NCBI GenBank assembly: GCA_016722375.1
Contig: JADKJG010000002.1
Location: forward strand, 310,001 to 374,000
DNA: 64,000 nt
Direction of reading: 5' to 3'
Source: Bacteroidota bacterium
GTDB lineage: Bacteria > Bacteroidota > Bacteroidia > Chitinophagales > LD1
Shown here: one piece after another, positions 27,658 to 37,851 of the stretch
Numbering within the stretch: the first letter of the stretch is position 1
Layout of the letters: each line of letters starts with the position of its first letter
Notes under the pieces: model-generated
The model's database searches: none
What the model saw: only the letters and a program-made list of their open reading frames with translations
Told to the model about the DNA's origin: nothing
Made by a program: the position numbers and the translations under genes

Positions 27658-30600
27658 TCAATGACTCTTATTCGGGAATGGTGGAATGGCCGGAATTTTA
27701 GGAGGATTTGATTTCAGTTCCTTTAACAATTCGTCAATAGCCCGGTTAAGTTGATCGTCGGTTCCGGCGTATTCATGGGCCGGATCGTTATCTACAATAA
27801 TGTCCGGATCTACACCATATCCCTCTATGACAAATTCATTCTCTTTATAGGATGTAAATTCAGGCTTGGTCATCGAGGCACCGTCCACAAAAGGAAGTGA
27901 GCCGCGAATGCCAACTATACCGCCCCAGGTGCGCTTGCCGATTACTTTGCCCAACTTGTATGTTTTGAAACGGTAAGGGAAAATATCTCCATCAGAGGCA
28001 GAGTACTCGTTCACCAAACAAACCTTGGGTCCGAGGTGCATTTCGGGGTTAGGACTGCCTTCTGTGGTGTTGCGAGTCATATTAAAATAGACTAGTTGCT
28101 TGGCCAATCTGTCTGCTATAAGCGGCGAAACAAATCCACCACCGTTGCCCCGGTCGTCAATGATGAGCGCTTCTCTTCTGATTTGCGGATAGAAATGCTT
28201 CATAAATTCATTCAAACCATCTACTCCCATATTGGGAATGTGCAGATAACCGATCTTTCCACCACTGACGGAATCTACAAAGCGGATATTATGCTGCACC
28301 CAGTTATAGTAATAAAGATTTTTTTCATCACCAGTTGGAATCACAATTACTTTACGCGCACCATCTGGTGATGCTTTGCTGTTCACCATCATTTCTACCT
28401 GTTTGTCGGCAGTGTTTATAAGCAAAGAATATATGTCATTGGTGGTGGTCACCGAAATGCCATTGATACTGATGATGTAATCACCCGTTTTGATATTCAC
28501 TCCCACTTCGGTCAAAGGAGATCGGGTGGACGCATCATAATTGGCGCCTTCTAAGATTTTATCAATTCGGAAGTAGCCATTAGAAGAACGGGAAAGCGAG
28601 GCACCAAGCAGGCCCACTTTGATTCGTTCGGCCTTCGGCATATCGCCACCGTTCACATAGGCATGGCCAACATTGAGTTCGCCAAGCATTTCGCCAATCA
28701 GATAGCCCAAGTCGGCACGGTGATTCACATAAGGAAGCAAAGCAGCATATTTATCGTGCATAGCTTTCCAGTTCACCCCGTGCATGTTCGGATCATAGAA
28801 AAAGTCGCGCATCTGCCTCCAACTTTCATTGAAAATCTGGCTCCACTCCTCGCGCTTGTTCACCGTTGTCTTCATTTCGGAGAGATTGACCGCGTCTTTC
28901 AATTCAAATTTGGCGGATGGAACATCCATCACATAATAAGAATTGGCTTTCTTAATAAGAATCTTCTTTCGGTTGGCGCTGATTTCAAAACCATTTGCCT
29001 CACCCAGAACAGTTTCTTTCTTATCTTTCAAATCAAACAAGCAAAGATTGGCTTTGCCCTGTCCTTGCACACTTTTCATATAATAAACCTTCCCTTCTAA
29101 GGCTGTAACACCATAATAGCTGGCGGCATCTACATTCAGGGCTAGCAGACGAGAAATGATGTTATCGGCATCTACTTTTACCAGTTTAAGAGAATCAGAT
29201 TTTTCTCCTTTGCCTTTGTTTGCTGTTTTGGAAGAGTCCTTAGTATCGGCGGTGTCTTTACCAACTGCAACCTCATCGTTCACCGGGGCAAAGGGATTCG
29301 CTGTTTCTTTGGAAAGAGGAATGAGATAGACTTTCGACATATTCAAATAGGCAATCTCAAAATCGGTATTAGAAAAGGTCGGATTAAAATCGCGATTAGA
29401 AACTAAGTATAGGTATTTGCCGTCAGCACTAAAAGTTCCGTTGCCGGAATCATACCAACCATCGGTGACAGGTATCTTCTTTCCGTCGCCGAGATTATAG
29501 ATATAAATAATGCCTTTGGAATCTCTTTCGGGACGAGAGTAAACCACCCAACGACTATCAGGACTCCAGTCATAATCATTAAACTCCCAAACACCAGAAT
29601 GATCAATCTCTGTAATTTTCTTAGTAGCTACCTCCACATACTGCAGACGCATCTTTTTATCTGCCCACATAATTTTCTTACTGTCCGGACTCCAAGAGAT
29701 GGCATATTTATATACATCCCCGTTGTTCGTCAGGCGAACAGGTTGGCTTTGACCATCGGGAACCTGAATATAAATTTCATCCTCACCAGACTGATCGCTG
29801 ATATACGCCACATGCTTTCCATTAGGAGACCATATAGCGTTGCGCTCGTGCGAACCACTGCTACGGGAAAGATTGCGGGTGAGGCCTTTTTCTGCCGGAA
29901 CCGTAAATACTTCTCCGCGAGCTACAAATACCATCCGGTTGCCATCAGAACCCAGAGAAGCAGACTCAATATTCTTTGAAGCATCTACCAACTCTGAACG
30001 GCTGTAGATTTCGTCTGATTTTATTTGCACCGGTATTGGGGAAACCTTTTCCGAAGGCAAATCCATCACGAATAGTTGTCCGCCCTTTTCAAAAACAATG
30101 GCCTGGTTGCCTAAAGAAGGAAACTTGATGTCGAAATCAGTATAGTTCGTCACCTTTTTTACCTGCTTGCTGGCAAGGTCGTAACAGAAAAGATTCATCG
30201 TTCTGTCGCGGTCAGACAGAAAATAGATTTTGCCTTCAAACCACATGGGCTGAATATCCTGAGCGGGATTGTTAGTGATGTTCTCTACCTTCTTAGTGTC
30301 GAAATCATAGATCCATATATCATCGGCCATTCCGCCTTTATAATACTTCCAAGTGCGGAACTCACGGAAAATACGGTTATAAGCCAGTTTCTTTTTATCT
30401 GGAGAATAGGAACAAAAACCGCCAGCAGGCAGAGGCAACTCTTCACTCAAACCTCCATTTACATTGGCTACAAACAACTGGCCGGTGAAATCGTTGAACG
30501 ATTGCTTGCGGCTGCGGTAAACAATATGCTCGTTATCGCGCCAAGCCATCACAATGTTGTTAGGCCCCATACGATCCGAAACATCATCTCGGCCCAAGGT

Positions 30601-30912
30601 GGCAGTATAGGTCAGCCTTTTAGGAACACCCCCTTCGGCAGGAATAAGACAAACTTCTGTATTTCCGTCATATTGGCCCGTGAAAGCTACGTTCTTTCCA
30701 TCAGGTGAGAATTTAGAAAAGACATTATAACCTATGTTGGAAGTCAACTTGCGGGCAATGCCACCACTTTTATCCACTGAATATAAATCACCGGCGTAAG
30801 TAAAGACCACCAGGTTATCATGAATGGTTGGGAAACGCATCATTTTGGCTTCCTGAGCTTGGCTAAAGGCAGCAATAAATAATGCCGCGAGGAGTAAAAT
30901 CTGTTTTTTCAT
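27658..30912 (-). CDS. Tricorn-type S41 peptidase
   Basis: The 1084-residue protein has a signal peptide ending near FSQAQ. Next come two TolB/WD40-like beta-propellers (repeats such as SPDGKNVAFTG, WSPDSKKIMWADK and WSPDSRWVVYSR), then a PDZ-like segment (GVNIKTGDYIISINGIS). The C-terminal S41 protease domain has DDRGNGGGFVS, the nucleophile region EYSASDGD, and GKRTWGG. This is the tricorn architecture, which degrades oligopeptides, and the bacterial homologue is probably periplasmic. A TACTTTTG box ends five bases before its ATG. It has no downstream partner on the same strand. Confidence 0.93.
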   Translation of the reverse strand: MKKQILLLAALFIAAFSQAQEAKMMRFPTIHDNLVVFTYAGDLYSVDKSGGIARKLTSNIGYNVFSKFSPDGKNVAFTGQYDGNTEVCLIPAEGGVPKRLTYTATLGRDDVSDRMGPNNIVMAWRDNEHIVYRSRKQSFNDFTGQLFVANVNGGLSEELPLPAGGFCSYSPDKKKLAYNRIFREFRTWKYYKGGMADDIWIYDFDTKKVENITNNPAQDIQPMWFEGKIYFLSDRDRTMNLFCYDLASKQVKKVTNYTDFDIKFPSLGNQAIVFEKGGQLFVMDLPSEKVSPIPVQIKSDEIYSRSELVDASKNIESASLGSDGNRMVFVARGEVFTVPAEKGLTRNLSRSSGSHERNAIWSPNGKHVAYISDQSGEDEIYIQVPDGQSQPVRLTNNGDVYKYAISWSPDSKKIMWADKKMRLQYVEVATKKITEIDHSGVWEFNDYDWSPDSRWVVYSRPERDSKGIIYIYNLGDGKKIPVTDGWYDSGNGTFSADGKYLYLVSNRDFNPTFSNTDFEIAYLNMSKVYLIPLSKETANPFAPVNDEVAVGKDTADTKDSSKTANKGKGEKSDSLKLVKVDADNIISRLLALNVDAASYYGVTALEGKVYYMKSVQGQGKANLCLFDLKDKKETVLGEANGFEISANRKKILIKKANSYYVMDVPSAKFELKDAVNLSEMKTTVNKREEWSQIFNESWRQMRDFFYDPNMHGVNWKAMHDKYAALLPYVNHRADLGYLIGEMLGELNVGHAYVNGGDMPKAERIKVGLLGASLSRSSNGYFRIDKILEGANYDASTRSPLTEVGVNIKTGDYIISINGISVTTTNDIYSLLINTADKQVEMMVNSKASPDGARKVIVIPTGDEKNLYYYNWVQHNIRFVDSVSGGKIGYLHIPNMGVDGLNEFMKHFYPQIRREALIIDDRGNGGGFVSPLIADRLAKQLVYFNMTRNTTEGSPNPEMHLGPKVCLVNEYSASDGDIFPYRFKTYKLGKVIGKRTWGGIVGIRGSLPFVDGASMTKPEFTSYKENEFVIEGYGVDPDIIVDNDPAHEYAGTDDQLNRAIDELLKELKSNPPKIPAIPPFPNKSH

Positions 30913-30917
30913 GGCGC

Positions 30918-30925
30918 CAAAAGTA
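30918..30925 (-). promoter_or_regulatory. TACTTTTG -7 box abutting the tricorn protease start
   Basis: An exact TAnnTTTG match ends five bases upstream of the ATG at 30912, which suggests a leaderless or near-leaderless message. Confidence 0.5.
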
Positions 30926-31077
30926 ATTAGCTCCGCGAATCATCCTAAAATCAAAAAGTTAAGAGTTTCATAAAAAAGGAATTTGCGATACTTTCCAACT
31001 TGGTTCCCAAATGTTCAGAAAACAATCCACTTAAGACCAAAGCGTGAATATCTGGCTTGAATGACAAAATAATTGTT

Positions 31078-31085
31078 TACTTTTG
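31078..31085 (+). promoter_or_regulatory. TACTTTTG -7 box for the 31113 gene
   Basis: An exact TAnnTTTG match has a TTG at 31057-31059 about 18 bp upstream and lies 27 bases before the ATG. The spacing fits a Bacteroidota housekeeping promoter. Confidence 0.6.
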
Positions 31086-31112
31086 TACTATTAGAAACCA
31101 AATATAAAAACT

Positions 31113-31928
31113 ATGAAAAAGATAATTTTTACTCTTCTTTCTGTGGGTCTGTTCTTTGCCAATGCCGATGCGCAGTATTGTGGCAACTCCGGTGCGAGTG
31201 TCTGTGACTCAGTGGTGTTGACTTTACCCGGGTTCAGCCCTTCTAGGGACAGTTTGCCGCCGTTAGTTAACGGCTTAGATTCCCCGACCATTCTCTATTT
31301 TAAAAATTATGACAAAGTTGCCAACGGAGCTATCACGGTCAGCAGTCTTCGTATTGATACCATTGATAATCTTCCTTCGGGGGTATGTTGGTCTTCCAAC
31401 TTATCTAACAACACATTTGCCAATCAGCAGAATGGATGTATCAAGTTATCAGGGATTGCATGCGCCCCTCCGGGACAGTATAAACTTAGAATTATCATCA
31501 CCTTAAATGGCGCATTGACTGTGGATGCAGAAAGTCAAGGTCTAAAATATTTTCTTCGGGTGAAGAATGACGGAGATGCCGACATTGCAGTAGATACGCT
31601 TCAAGGAGCTTTCTTTGCTTATGGTGGAGGGCCTACCGGTTGCAATACGGCTATCAACGAACCAACGAGCTCTATCACCACTCTTCGTGTAACTCCCAAT
31701 CCAATGAACACCAAAACGCAGGTCAACTTTTTTTCAGTTAAATCAGGCGTGATGACTGAACGGATGACTAATATGTTAGGAAGTGAAGTTTACAGAAAGC
31801 AGATTGATGTGAAGACCGGAAATAACGTTTCTCAAATCAACCGAAATGATCTCTCCCCGGGTATTTACTTCTACTCCATCGGCGATGGCAAAACCAATAT
31901 AACTAAGCGGATCGTTATTTCTGAATAG
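31113..31928 (+). CDS. T9SS type A secreted protein of unknown function, paralogue 1
   Basis: The 271-residue protein has a signal peptide ending at NADAQ, then a cysteine-containing domain beginning YCGNSGASVCDS. It ends in a type A sorting domain (TPNPMNTKTQVNFF, then MLGSEVYRKQ, then LSPGIYFYSIGDG and TKRIVISE). It is expected to be exported by T9SS and anchored or released. The next gene (32011) has the same layout and similar sequence, so they are tandem paralogues. A terminator separates them at 31951-31983. Confidence 0.85.
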   Translation: MKKIIFTLLSVGLFFANADAQYCGNSGASVCDSVVLTLPGFSPSRDSLPPLVNGLDSPTILYFKNYDKVANGAITVSSLRIDTIDNLPSGVCWSSNLSNNTFANQQNGCIKLSGIACAPPGQYKLRIIITLNGALTVDAESQGLKYFLRVKNDGDADIAVDTLQGAFFAYGGGPTGCNTAINEPTSSITTLRVTPNPMNTKTQVNFFSVKSGVMTERMTNMLGSEVYRKQIDVKTGNNVSQINRNDLSPGIYFYSIGDGKTNITKRIVISE

Positions 31929-31950
31929 GCTTATCAACACAAATTCTTTT

Positions 31951-31983
31951 AAAAGTCTTTCCTCTGGGAAAGACTTTTTTATT
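31951..31983 (+). terminator. Rho-independent terminator after the 31113 gene
   Basis: An 11-bp stem (AAAGTCTTTCC and complement) with a TCTG loop is followed by a T-run. It lies 23 bp past the stop. Confidence 0.9.
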
Positions 31984-32010
31984 TTTACGTCACTAAACCT
32001 AAAAACCATT

Positions 32011-32859
32011 ATGAAAAAAACTTACTCTTCTCTCCTAATGTTATTATCTCTTCTTGTTTGTGGATCTCTTTCGGCTCAATACTGCGGCAGTTCATCGTCG
32101 GCAGAATGTACCCCAGCAGGAACCATGACTCAGTCTGGCTTTATGCACCCAGATTCTTTAGCATGTGTTGTTCAAGGACAGGCTTATGATGAATCTATTC
32201 AATTTAAAATGTATGATCTGTTCGACGTTGTCGGAAGCCAAGCGCAGGTAGATAGTATTGAGTTTTTGAAGTTAGACAGCCTGCCATGCGGGCTTTGCTG
32301 GAGCACTAACAAATCGAACAACCGATTCAGCGCAAACGAATTTGGATGTATCCGTATTAAAGGAACCTCTAACGATGCTGCCGGGCAGTATAAATTCAAT
32401 ATCAATCTCAAGGCATGGATTAATAATACGCCTACTGGAATTCCTGTTGCTGCCAATATGGTAGATGATGCGGGGATAAAATTGTTTATCCGCGTAAAAA
32501 CGCCTGCCGGTGCCTGCAACCCAGTAGATACTTCTTCGAGTGCGCACAACCTGAGTACTAATCCCACCAACTGCGCAACCGGAGTCAATAACCTATCTGA
32601 AACGATTTCTTCTATCACCTTGGTTCCCAACCCGGTCAACAGTAAATCTGTTCTTTCTTTTACCAGCCTCAAAGGTGGAAATTATACTTTGCGCATCACA
32701 GACCTGACCGGAAAAATCATGAGCCAAAGAGCTATTGAAACCAATGCAGGTTCACACCAAGAAACTATTCTCAGAAATGGACTTCCCGCAGGAATCTATT
32801 TTCTTTCTCTGTCTGACGGCACCAGCTCTGTCACAAAAAGATTTGCTGTAGCCGAATAA
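32011..32859 (+). CDS. T9SS type A secreted protein of unknown function, paralogue 2
   Basis: The 282-residue protein repeats the layout of its upstream neighbour: a signal peptide ending at SLSAQ, a YCGSSSSAECTPAGT start, and a shared middle motif (CGLCWSTNKSNNRFSANEFG). It ends in a type A sorting domain with LVPNPVNSKSVLSF, DLTGKIMSQR and LPAGIYFLSLSDG. The shared middle segment has a matching CWSSNLSNNTF block in paralogue 1. The function is unknown. Tandem duplication with an intervening terminator suggests separate transcripts. Confidence 0.85.
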   Translation: MKKTYSSLLMLLSLLVCGSLSAQYCGSSSSAECTPAGTMTQSGFMHPDSLACVVQGQAYDESIQFKMYDLFDVVGSQAQVDSIEFLKLDSLPCGLCWSTNKSNNRFSANEFGCIRIKGTSNDAAGQYKFNINLKAWINNTPTGIPVAANMVDDAGIKLFIRVKTPAGACNPVDTSSSAHNLSTNPTNCATGVNNLSETISSITLVPNPVNSKSVLSFTSLKGGNYTLRITDLTGKIMSQRAIETNAGSHQETILRNGLPAGIYFLSLSDGTSSVTKRFAVAE

Positions 32860-32884
32860 GATCCTCCTTATCTCATGCAAAAAA

Positions 32885-32919
32885 GAAAAGCCGCTTCGAA
32901 GGAAGCGGCTTTTCTTTTT
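32885..32919. terminator. Bidirectional terminator between convergent genes
   Basis: A perfect 13-bp stem (GAAAAGCCGCTTC and complement) with a GAAG loop has T-runs on both strands. It can serve both the plus-strand T9SS gene ending at 32859 and the minus-strand gene ending at 32932. Confidence 0.93.
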
Positions 32920-32931
32920 ATGACCGTGCCT

Positions 32932-33786
32932 TTATTTCTTCAGCTTAATAAAATCATCTCCCAGTTCTATTCTTCCTTCTTTATATAGCATCCCAACCGC
33001 TTTCTTATATACCTTCTTGCTCATGCCCAACTGCCGGTGAATCTCTTCAGGAGTTGAATTGTCGCTAAGCGATAGTATTCCCTTTTGTTCTTGTAATTTT
33101 TGGAGAAGAATATCTTTCACCTCTTTGGCCGCTACGATACCTTGTTTCTGCAAAGCCACATCAATCTTTCCATCCTCACGAATCTTTTTAACAAAGCCTT
33201 TGATGTGCGTCCCTTTTACGATAGGGTGGAAAATTTCATTCTTAAATAAGATGCCCCAGTGCATTTGGTTTACAATTACGCGAATGCCAATTTCATTTTC
33301 ATAAGTAATCAGCAAATCCACCTCTTGATTTGGCAGCAAATCTACCTCACGGTTTTTGATAAACTTATTCATGTTGGTGGTGGCCGCAACCCGCTTGGAG
33401 GCAAAATCAAAATAAACGTAGACCAAATAGTGCCGGCCCTGCTCTACCTCTTCAGCCTGTTCGCGGAAAGGGAGGAATAAATCTTTATCAAGACCCCAAT
33501 CGAGAAAGGCCCCCACATTATTCACCTCTTTCACGAGCAAGTAAGCTGCTTCGCCAGCAATGGCCAAAGGGGTTTGAGTGGTAGCCACTGGCCTATCTTC
33601 CGAATCTTTATAAACAAAAACTTTTAGTTCTTTGCCCTCCTTCATGTCGGGAGTTATGAACTTGTTGGGTAAAAGAACTTCTTCCAGAAGCCCCTCTCCT
33701 GCTGTTTCTGCCAGATAAAATCCATTATCTGTTTTCCGCGAAATTTGTAATACCTGATATTTTCCGAAATGTAACATACGCGGCAA
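32932..33786 (-). CDS. CvfB-like S1 RNA-binding protein
   Basis: The 284-residue protein fits the CvfB/YitL architecture. It has several S1-like OB folds (VLLPNKFITPDMKEGKELKV, then LLVKEVNNVGAFLDWGLDKD, then ITYENEIGIRVIVNQMHWGI) and a C-terminal winged helix with STPEEIHRQLGMSKKVYKKA. CvfB proteins bind RNA and influence expression of virulence or housekeeping genes in other bacteria. The role here is inference from family. Translation probably starts at M1 or M4. Confidence 0.85.
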   Translation of the reverse strand: MPRMLHFGKYQVLQISRKTDNGFYLAETAGEGLLEEVLLPNKFITPDMKEGKELKVFVYKDSEDRPVATTQTPLAIAGEAAYLLVKEVNNVGAFLDWGLDKDLFLPFREQAEEVEQGRHYLVYVYFDFASKRVAATTNMNKFIKNREVDLLPNQEVDLLITYENEIGIRVIVNQMHWGILFKNEIFHPIVKGTHIKGFVKKIREDGKIDVALQKQGIVAAKEVKDILLQKLQEQKGILSLSDNSTPEEIHRQLGMSKKVYKKAVGMLYKEGRIELGDDFIKLKK

Positions 33787-34126
33787 AGAAAAGATTAATT
33801 ACCGATGGATATTGAAAGAGGTACATCTAGGTATAGCTTGAAAAGAAAAGTCTAAAACAATTTAGTTAGTGCGACAAGAGATCCATGAACCAAAGCCGCT
33901 TGACTCGGCTGCATTGTTGGTAGCTATCCGAAACTAAAATACTATGCACTAAAAGTGCATAGTATTTTAGTTGATTTTTTCATAGGGGTGCTGAGTTATA
34001 TAGGCAACCTTTTGCCCCAAACCGGCTTGTTCTGCCATTTATATATAAACTTTGGGCTTCAGTTCTTCTTCATTTGGCCTAACATCCTACATTCGCGCCT
34101 GTTTAGAATCATACTAAATAAGTCAA
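33787..34126. other. 340-bp intergenic region with a strong hairpin
   Basis: No gene was recognised between the CvfB-like gene and the cytochrome c-FTR1 gene. The only clear element is the 18-bp perfect hairpin at 33932-33972. Confidence 0.7.
33932..33972 (+). terminator. 18-bp perfect hairpin followed by T-run, orphan
   Basis: AACTAAAATACTATGCAC pairs perfectly with its complement around a five-base loop (TAAAA) and is followed by GATTTTTT. No plus-strand gene upstream clearly needs it, since the preceding gene has its own terminator and the adjacent one runs away. It may end a small RNA. Confidence 0.55.
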
Positions 34127-36057
34127 ATGAACTCATTCAAACAGGCAAAACGTATATTTCTGTTCTTCTGCTCACTTCAAATGGCGTTGCCTTTGTTTTC
34201 GCAGGAACAAGAAACATCGAGAATTTTGGTTCATACGCTCAGCTACATCAGCCATGATTACCAGTTTGCCGTTCAAGACGGTCAGGTGATTAACGAAATA
34301 GAATATGGCGAAGCCAAAGAGTTTGGCGCAGCAGCAGTGAAATATTTTCATGAGGGCGCTCCTTTTTGGAAAGGGGCGGACACGCTGGTTATTGGGGCTT
34401 TGATTTATAGGCTCGACAGCCTGATTGGAAAAAAGGCAGCTTTTGAAGTAGTCTCTCCTATCGCCGTTGAAGCCCGGGGCTTGGTTTTGGCCGCTTCCGG
34501 TTTAAAGATTAGCCCTGCCAAATATCCCAGTTTAGAAAATGGAAAAACCATTTACAAAGCCAACTGTGCCAGTTGTCACGGTGCTGAAGGGCACGGCGAT
34601 GGAAAGGACGGGGCGCAGTTTAATCCTAAACCCAGTGATTTTTTTAATGAAGAAAGAATGAAGGTGCTGTCTCCCTTTTTCGCCTTCAATACTATCCGTT
34701 TGGGCATTCCGGGAACCGGCATGGGCGCTCACGAGAAACTGAATGACAATGAGGTATGGGATGTAGCTTTTTATGTTCTCTCCCTTCGGTATGAAAAATA
34801 TAAGGGCGCTTCTTTCCTGCAATCAGAACCAGTGAAGGCCTTATTGGATACTACCTCTTTGGAGAAAATAGCCACAACTATTGATGAGGAATTTAGAAAA
34901 CGTTTTGAAACTGACAAAAGCGAAGAAGCCGAAAAAATGTTGGCGGCTATTCGTTTGCATCAGCCCGAAACCACGCAAAGTAGTTTTATAAATATTACTC
35001 TGCAATATCTGGATGAGGCGATGGCTTTATACGAGCAGGGAAAACCTAAGGAGGCGGCACAGCGCTCGGTGTTGGCCTATTTGGAAGGTATAGAGCCGAT
35101 AGAAATACATTTAAAATCGAGCGACCCCGCTTTGGCTTCGTTGCTGGAAAAACAAATGCAGCAGGTCCGAAAGTCCTTTCAGCAAGAGCGGCCCAAAGCA
35201 GAAGTGACCGCCACTTTAGAGGCCGCAAAGAAGAGCATCTTGACCGCCGCAGAAATTTTAAAGAAAAAGGAATATTCTTTTGAGATCGCTTTTTTTATGG
35301 CGATGGGTATTTTGCTTCGCGAAGGGTTAGAGGCTTTTCTTGTTATCATGGTCATTCTTTCCATCATCAAAGCCGCAAAAATAAAGTATGCCTCGGTTTG
35401 GGTTCATGGAGGATGGATAGCGGCAGTTTTGGTTGGGGTGTTGTTGTGGATGGGCGGTGGCGCTCTGCTGCAATATCAAATGAAAAACATAGAGCTGTTG
35501 GAAGGAAGTATTTCGCTTTTGGCAGTAGGGATGTTGCTCTATATCGGCTTTTGGCTACACGGAAAAAGCGAGATGGATAAGTGGCGAGACTATGTGAACC
35601 GGATGGTGCAAAGCGCGCTAAAGCGTGGAAGTTTATGGGGACTAGCCGGTCTTTCTTTCTTCGTCGTTTTTCGCGAAGTGTTTGAGTCGGTGTTGTTTCT
35701 CTCTGCACTGAATATAGAGTCGGGGGCGCTCAAAGTCAGGCTATTGCTATGGGGGTTTGGGTTGCTTTTATAACCGTAATTGTGTTGGCTTTTTTTGTTT
35801 TGAGATTCTCCACTCGGTTGCCTATTCCTAAGCTTTTCAAAATCTCATCTATGGTGATGGGTATTTTAGCTGTTGTTTTGGCTGGAAAGGGAATTCATTC
35901 TTTTCAGGAATTAGGTATGGTACCCATACACGGTTTGCCTATCATGCGTTGGGAAATAGCCGGTATATTCCCTACAACAGAAACCTGCGGAGCGCAGTTG
36001 GTAGTTATTTTTATTCTAATACTGATCTGGAAAACTACTTCTGCAAAGAAGAAATAG
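34127..36057 (+). CDS. Cytochrome c/FTR1-family iron permease fusion, one frameshift
   Basis: The N-terminal half has a signal peptide ending near LFSQ and a class I haem site NCASCHGAEGHGDG (near residue 147). It is followed by a long helical region. The C-terminal half is an FTR1-type permease with two RExxE motifs, REGLEAFLVIMVIL and REVFESVLFLSAL, and about seven membrane helices. FTR1 imports Fe(III) after oxidation at the membrane, so the cytochrome domain probably couples electron transfer. The first frame ends at 35773. Restoring one G at the G5 run 35722-35726 continues it into GAQSQAIAMGVWVAFITVIV and onward to 36057. The break is probably a sequence error. Confidence 0.88.
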
Positions 36058-36066
36058 AAGAAGGAA

Positions 36067-36614
36067 TTATTTGGCCAATTCCTTTTCAATAGCCTTAACC
36101 ACATCTTCATCGGTCACCGATTTCTTGGGTGCGAAAGAAGCAACTACCTTACCATTTTTACTACGAGAAATTTCTGAAAGTTCCAGGTAACTTTGGCATC
36201 GAATACCCCGTTTTTTGATTTTTGGGTGAGATAAGAATAGAGGGGCGCTATGTCCTCTCCTTTCACAGATATTTTGGAAAACATAGGGAAAGTGACTGCG
36301 TATTTAGTAGAACAAAATTCTTTGATCGCCTTATTGTCTTTGGGTTCTTGTCCCATAAAATTATTGGCCGGAAAGCCCATCACAACCAAACCTTTATCCT
36401 TATACTTTTGATACAAGGCCTGTATGTCTGCATACTGGGGTGTATTTCCGCAATAACTCGCCACATTAACCATTAAAATCACCTTCCCTTTAAATTGATT
36501 GAGTGATACTTCTGTCCCGTCAATATCTTTCATTTTGAAATCATAGACGGTACTCTGGGCATCCGATGGATTGGATAAAGAGAACATAATAAGTAAGGTA
36601 GCTATCATTTTCAT
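36067..36614 (-). CDS. Glutathione peroxidase family protein, one frameshift
   Basis: The protein has a signal peptide ending near SDAQ and a thioredoxin-like GPx fold: FKGKVILMVNVASYCGNTPQ with the peroxidatic Cys near residue 50, then GFPANNFMGQEP and WNFQKFLV. Adding one A at the T5/A5 run 36155-36159 replaces the truncated end with KNGKVVASFAPKKSVTDEDV and so on to TAA at 36067. The start is probably ATG 36614 or 36608. A TATTTTTG box lies at 36646-36653 on the same strand. It reduces peroxides in the periplasm, with the electron donor unknown. Confidence 0.9.
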
Positions 36615-36645
36615 AGTGAGCCGTTTAGACGCACCAGCAAAGGTG

Positions 36646-36653
36646 CAAAAATA
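36646..36653 (-). promoter_or_regulatory. TATTTTTG -7 box for the glutathione peroxidase
   Basis: An exact TAnnTTTG match lies 31 bases upstream of the ATG at 36614. Confidence 0.5.
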
Positions 36654-36792
36654 TATTTGGGACAACCTTATTTTATGAATCGGTAACAAATGATACCCGC
36701 CCCCAAGCCTGAACAGGATATATAAAAGGCCTTTTGTCGTCCTTCAATATTATATAACTTCGAGCCCTATTATACCATTACAAACAAAAAAA

Positions 36793-37755
36793 ATGACGAA
36801 CAAAGTGAAACAGTTTCTAGGTGCCATAGCACTGATAATTGCCGGATTGGTTACTCAAGCTCAAGCGCCGCAATTGATGAATTATCAAGCTATAGTGCGC
36901 GATGCATCAGGATTGGCTCTGGCAGGTAACACAACCGTTTCGCTCCGGTTCCAGATTCATTCCGATTCGGCCACCGGGCCAACAGTTTTTCAGGAGAACG
37001 GTTCTTCGATGACCAATCAACATGGGTTGATTACGTATTCTATCGGATCTAATGGAAATCTGGCTATCGTAAATTGGAGCAACGGAAGCAAGTATCTTCA
37101 GGTTTGGGCGGATCCCAATGGAGGCAGTAATTATACGGATATGGGAACCACTCAATTATTAAGCGTGCCTTATGCCTTATTTGCGGCGAATAGTTTAAGC
37201 GGTCCGGTGGGCCCAACAGGCGTTCCGGGACCTACGGGGGCTGTAGGCCCAACCGGCCCAACAGGAATTGGCATGACCGGTAGCACCGGACCAACCGGAC
37301 CTGCTGGTACAGGTGGAGGCGGTAGCGGTATATTGACGTATGCTACCGGAACAACAGATGCTTCGCTGAGCAATACCATGATCTGGGCCAACTTTATGAG
37401 TACCACTTTTACCCCTACGGCAGGTACAGTACTGCTTACCTTTTCGGCTGCTGGAGATGTTGTAATCAGTGCTTTTCCTCAGCAATTTGTAGCATTTCGC
37501 TGCTTGATAAATGGTGTGGTGGTAGGTGGAACACAGACCATTGCTACCGACTTGGATTCAGATTCTATGGGAAACCTAAAGGTTGCTTCCGCATGGAACG
37601 TTATTCTTAATTTGCCGCTGTCAGTAAATCCAAATGTACCTAATACCGTTTCTATTGAATGGTACACTGAAGGCTTCTTAGCCAGCATTGTACTTAATAA
37701 TTGTGCTTCTCAAAAAGATTTCAGCCATCGAACCCTCGTGATCACTCAGTTATAG
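36793..37755 (+). CDS. Collagen-like GPTG-repeat secreted protein, short repeat
   Basis: The 320-residue protein has a signal peptide ending near TQAQ, then a conserved domain of about 110 residues (PQLMNYQAIVRDASG, VSLRFQIHSDS, MGTTQLLSVPYALFAANSLS). Next comes a collagen-like stretch of about 13 GXX triplets rich in GPTG, then a C-terminal beta domain. The same N-domain is found in the two following genes, so the three are tandem paralogues. Such proteins are presumed extracellular, but the triple helix and partner are not shown by sequence alone. Confidence 0.85.
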   Translation: MTNKVKQFLGAIALIIAGLVTQAQAPQLMNYQAIVRDASGLALAGNTTVSLRFQIHSDSATGPTVFQENGSSMTNQHGLITYSIGSNGNLAIVNWSNGSKYLQVWADPNGGSNYTDMGTTQLLSVPYALFAANSLSGPVGPTGVPGPTGAVGPTGPTGIGMTGSTGPTGPAGTGGGGSGILTYATGTTDASLSNTMIWANFMSTTFTPTAGTVLLTFSAAGDVVISAFPQQFVAFRCLINGVVVGGTQTIATDLDSDSMGNLKVASAWNVILNLPLSVNPNVPNTVSIEWYTEGFLASIVLNNCASQKDFSHRTLVITQL

Positions 37756-37774
37756 GCGCAACTCAGTTACTTGG

Positions 37775-37815
37775 AAATGGGCTAACTTCTTCGGAAGTTC
37801 AGCCCATTTTTGTTT
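37775..37815 (+). terminator. Rho-independent terminator after the first collagen-like gene
   Basis: An AAATGGGCT/AGCCCATTT stem extended by AACTTC/GAAGTT around a TTCG loop, with one bulge, precedes a T-rich tail. It lies 20 bp past the stop. Confidence 0.85.
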
Positions 37816-37851
37816 TTAAATAGCTACATTCGTTATACAAAATGTTGAATT

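Noticed and set aside
34127..36057. Cytochrome c-FTR1 fusion as a novel architecture
   Set aside because: Cytochrome c/FTR1 fusion permeases are already a recognised family.
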